Positions 63,277 to 64,000 of a stretch of DNA of 64,000 nt are shown here, piece after piece (position 1 is the stretch's first letter; every line of letters starts with the position of its first letter). The stretch is from DATMRS01 sp035566015 (lineage in GTDB: Bacteria; Pseudomonadota; Alphaproteobacteria; Sphingomonadales; Sphingomonadaceae), in contig DATMRS010000023.1 in NCBI GenBank assembly GCA_035566015.1, positions 248,001-312,000 on the forward strand. Reading direction: 5' to 3'. The notes under the pieces are model-generated. The model did not search any database and was not told where the DNA came from. It saw only the letters and a list, made by a program, of their open reading frames with translations. A program made the translations under genes and the position numbers.

Positions 63277-63738
63277 ATGATGACCGCCAAGCTCGACCCC
63301 TATGCCGCCGCGCCGCACCTGATGAAGCAGTGGACCGGCCTTTCAATGACGATCGCCGCCAGTCTTGAGCCGAGCCTTATCGAACTGGTGAAGATCCGCT
63401 CTTCGCAGATCAACGGCTGCGCCAACTGCATCAACATGCACACCGTCGAGGCGCGCGAGAAAGGCGAAACCGAGCAGCGCATCTATCTGCTCTCCGCCTG
63501 GCGCGAGGCGCCGTGCTACACGGACCGCGAACGTGCGGCGCTCGGCTGGACCGAGGCGCTGACGCGGCTTTCGGAAGGGCATGATGGGCAGGAAATAGCC
63601 TATGAGGCGTTGGAGGCCGAGTTCAGCGAGGAGGAACAGGTGAAGCTGACGCTGATGATCAACATCATCAACGGCTGGAACCGCTTCGGGGTGGGCTTCG
63701 GCATGTGGATGGAAACCGAGCAGAAGGCGGCGGCCTGA
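63277..63738 (+). CDS. Carboxymuconolactone decarboxylase/AhpD-like protein
   Basis: The protein has 153 residues; two adjacent ATG codons (63277, 63280) follow AAGGAAAGGAAG. The helical AhpD core includes LVKIRSSQINGCANCINMH with Cys48, Cys51 and His55, the redox motif of AhpD-type peroxidases. Such proteins are regular partners and targets of ECF41 sigma factors. Its stop overlaps the sigma start (TGATG). Confidence 0.9.
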   Translation: MMTAKLDPYAAAPHLMKQWTGLSMTIAASLEPSLIELVKIRSSQINGCANCINMHTVEAREKGETEQRIYLLSAWREAPCYTDRERAALGWTEALTRLSEGHDGQEIAYEALEAEFSEEEQVKLTLMINIINGWNRFGVGFGMWMETEQKAAA

Positions 63739-64000
63739 TGCCCGCGGCGCGCGAGGCGGCAGCGGCGCCGTTCGATCCGCTGCGCCCCCGCCTGCTTCGC
63801 GTCGCCTATCGCATGCTCGGCTCGGTCGCCGATGCGGAAGATGTGGTGCAGGAGGCCTTCATCCGCTGGATGGGGGCCGATCGCGCCGAGGTGCGCGAGC
63901 CCGAAGCCTTCCTGCGCCGCATCGTCACGCGGCTATGCCTCGACCAGCTCAAATCGGCGCGGCATCGGCGCGAAACCTATGTCGGCCCGTGGCTGCCCGA
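63738..64000 (+). CDS. ECF41-type RNA polymerase sigma factor, N-terminal part (cut by window edge)
   Basis: About 87 residues are visible. FDPLRPRLLRVAYRMLGSVA and DAEDVVQEAFIRWM are sigma region 2, with LRRIVTRLCLDQLKSARHRR and the sequence ETYVGPWLP that marks the ECF41/SigJ group. These have a fused SnoaL-like C-terminal domain, outside this window, that controls activity in place of an anti-sigma factor. It is co-translated with the AhpD-like gene behind an ECF41 promoter. Confidence 0.9.
   Translation, partial: MPAAREAAAAPFDPLRPRLLRVAYRMLGSVADAEDVVQEAFIRWMGADRAEVREPEAFLRRIVTRLCLDQLKSARHRRETYVGPWLP

Overview
The window looks like a chromosomal segment of a high-GC, aerobic alphaproteobacterium of the order Sphingomonadales. 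The main reasons are a soluble serine palmitoyltransferase whose catalytic residues sit exactly 20 positions before those known for the Sphingomonas paucimobilis enzyme, a surrounding bacterial ceramide and sphingolipid locus, abundant TonB receptors paired with aromatic catabolic genes, and an ECF41-type sigma factor with an AhpD-like partner. No gene-free stretch exceeds about 300 bases.

Layout. 1-5340: SLC13 permease (cut by the window edge), DUF488 protein, nitrobindin-like beta-barrel, a tail-anchored hypothetical, and Bcr/CflA and MATE efflux pumps. 5358-15614: a catabolic block with a PQQ dehydrogenase fused to cytochrome c, a KstD-like flavoprotein, a TonB receptor and an AraC regulator on the minus strand. 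Facing away from it on the plus strand are an NTF2/SnoaL-fold protein, an Old Yellow Enzyme homologue and an exported hypothetical. 15814-24612: a tight six-gene minus-strand operon of TonB receptor, lignostilbene-type dioxygenase, MFS transporter, two HgdB/BcrC-family proteins and a CaiB/BaiF CoA-transferase. A divergent GntR (FCD) regulator faces it, and a probable operator lies inside the operon promoter. This is the strongest candidate for an undescribed system, because both dehydratase-like subunits lack the cysteines that normally hold their iron-sulfur clusters. 25512-30928: an MFS transporter, a decayed quinone oxidoreductase, a MarR regulator with a flavin hydroxylase behind a repeat-rich control region, and a YdeI-like protein.

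31064-39126: a complete Kdp potassium uptake system in an unusual order. kdpF-A-B-C-E run on the minus strand behind a second tiny membrane peptide, and kdpD is divergent. 39135-39429: a transposase remnant beside tRNA-Ser(CGA). 39552-43706: hspQ, rplU, rpmA, an acetyltransferase, obgE and proB.

43703-61471: the sphingolipid region. A 3-ketosphinganine reductase candidate is translationally coupled to proB and is followed by a dedicated acyl carrier protein and serine palmitoyltransferase. Then come a hybrid histidine kinase, a minus-strand trio (DUF2141, LCB5-like lipid kinase, nucleotidyltransferase-like protein), two LptF/LptG-like permeases, a fatty-acid-hydroxylase-family membrane enzyme, a bacterial ceramide synthase (GNAT fold), and TamB/TamA. 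Together these could build, hydroxylate, phosphorylate and export sphingolipids. 61638-64000: a small membrane protein, an S24 repressor with a clear operator and two divergent small genes, and an AhpD-like protein plus ECF41 sigma factor (cut by the edge) behind an exact ECF41-type promoter.

All functional statements come from reading the sequence and from knowledge of the families. No searches were run.
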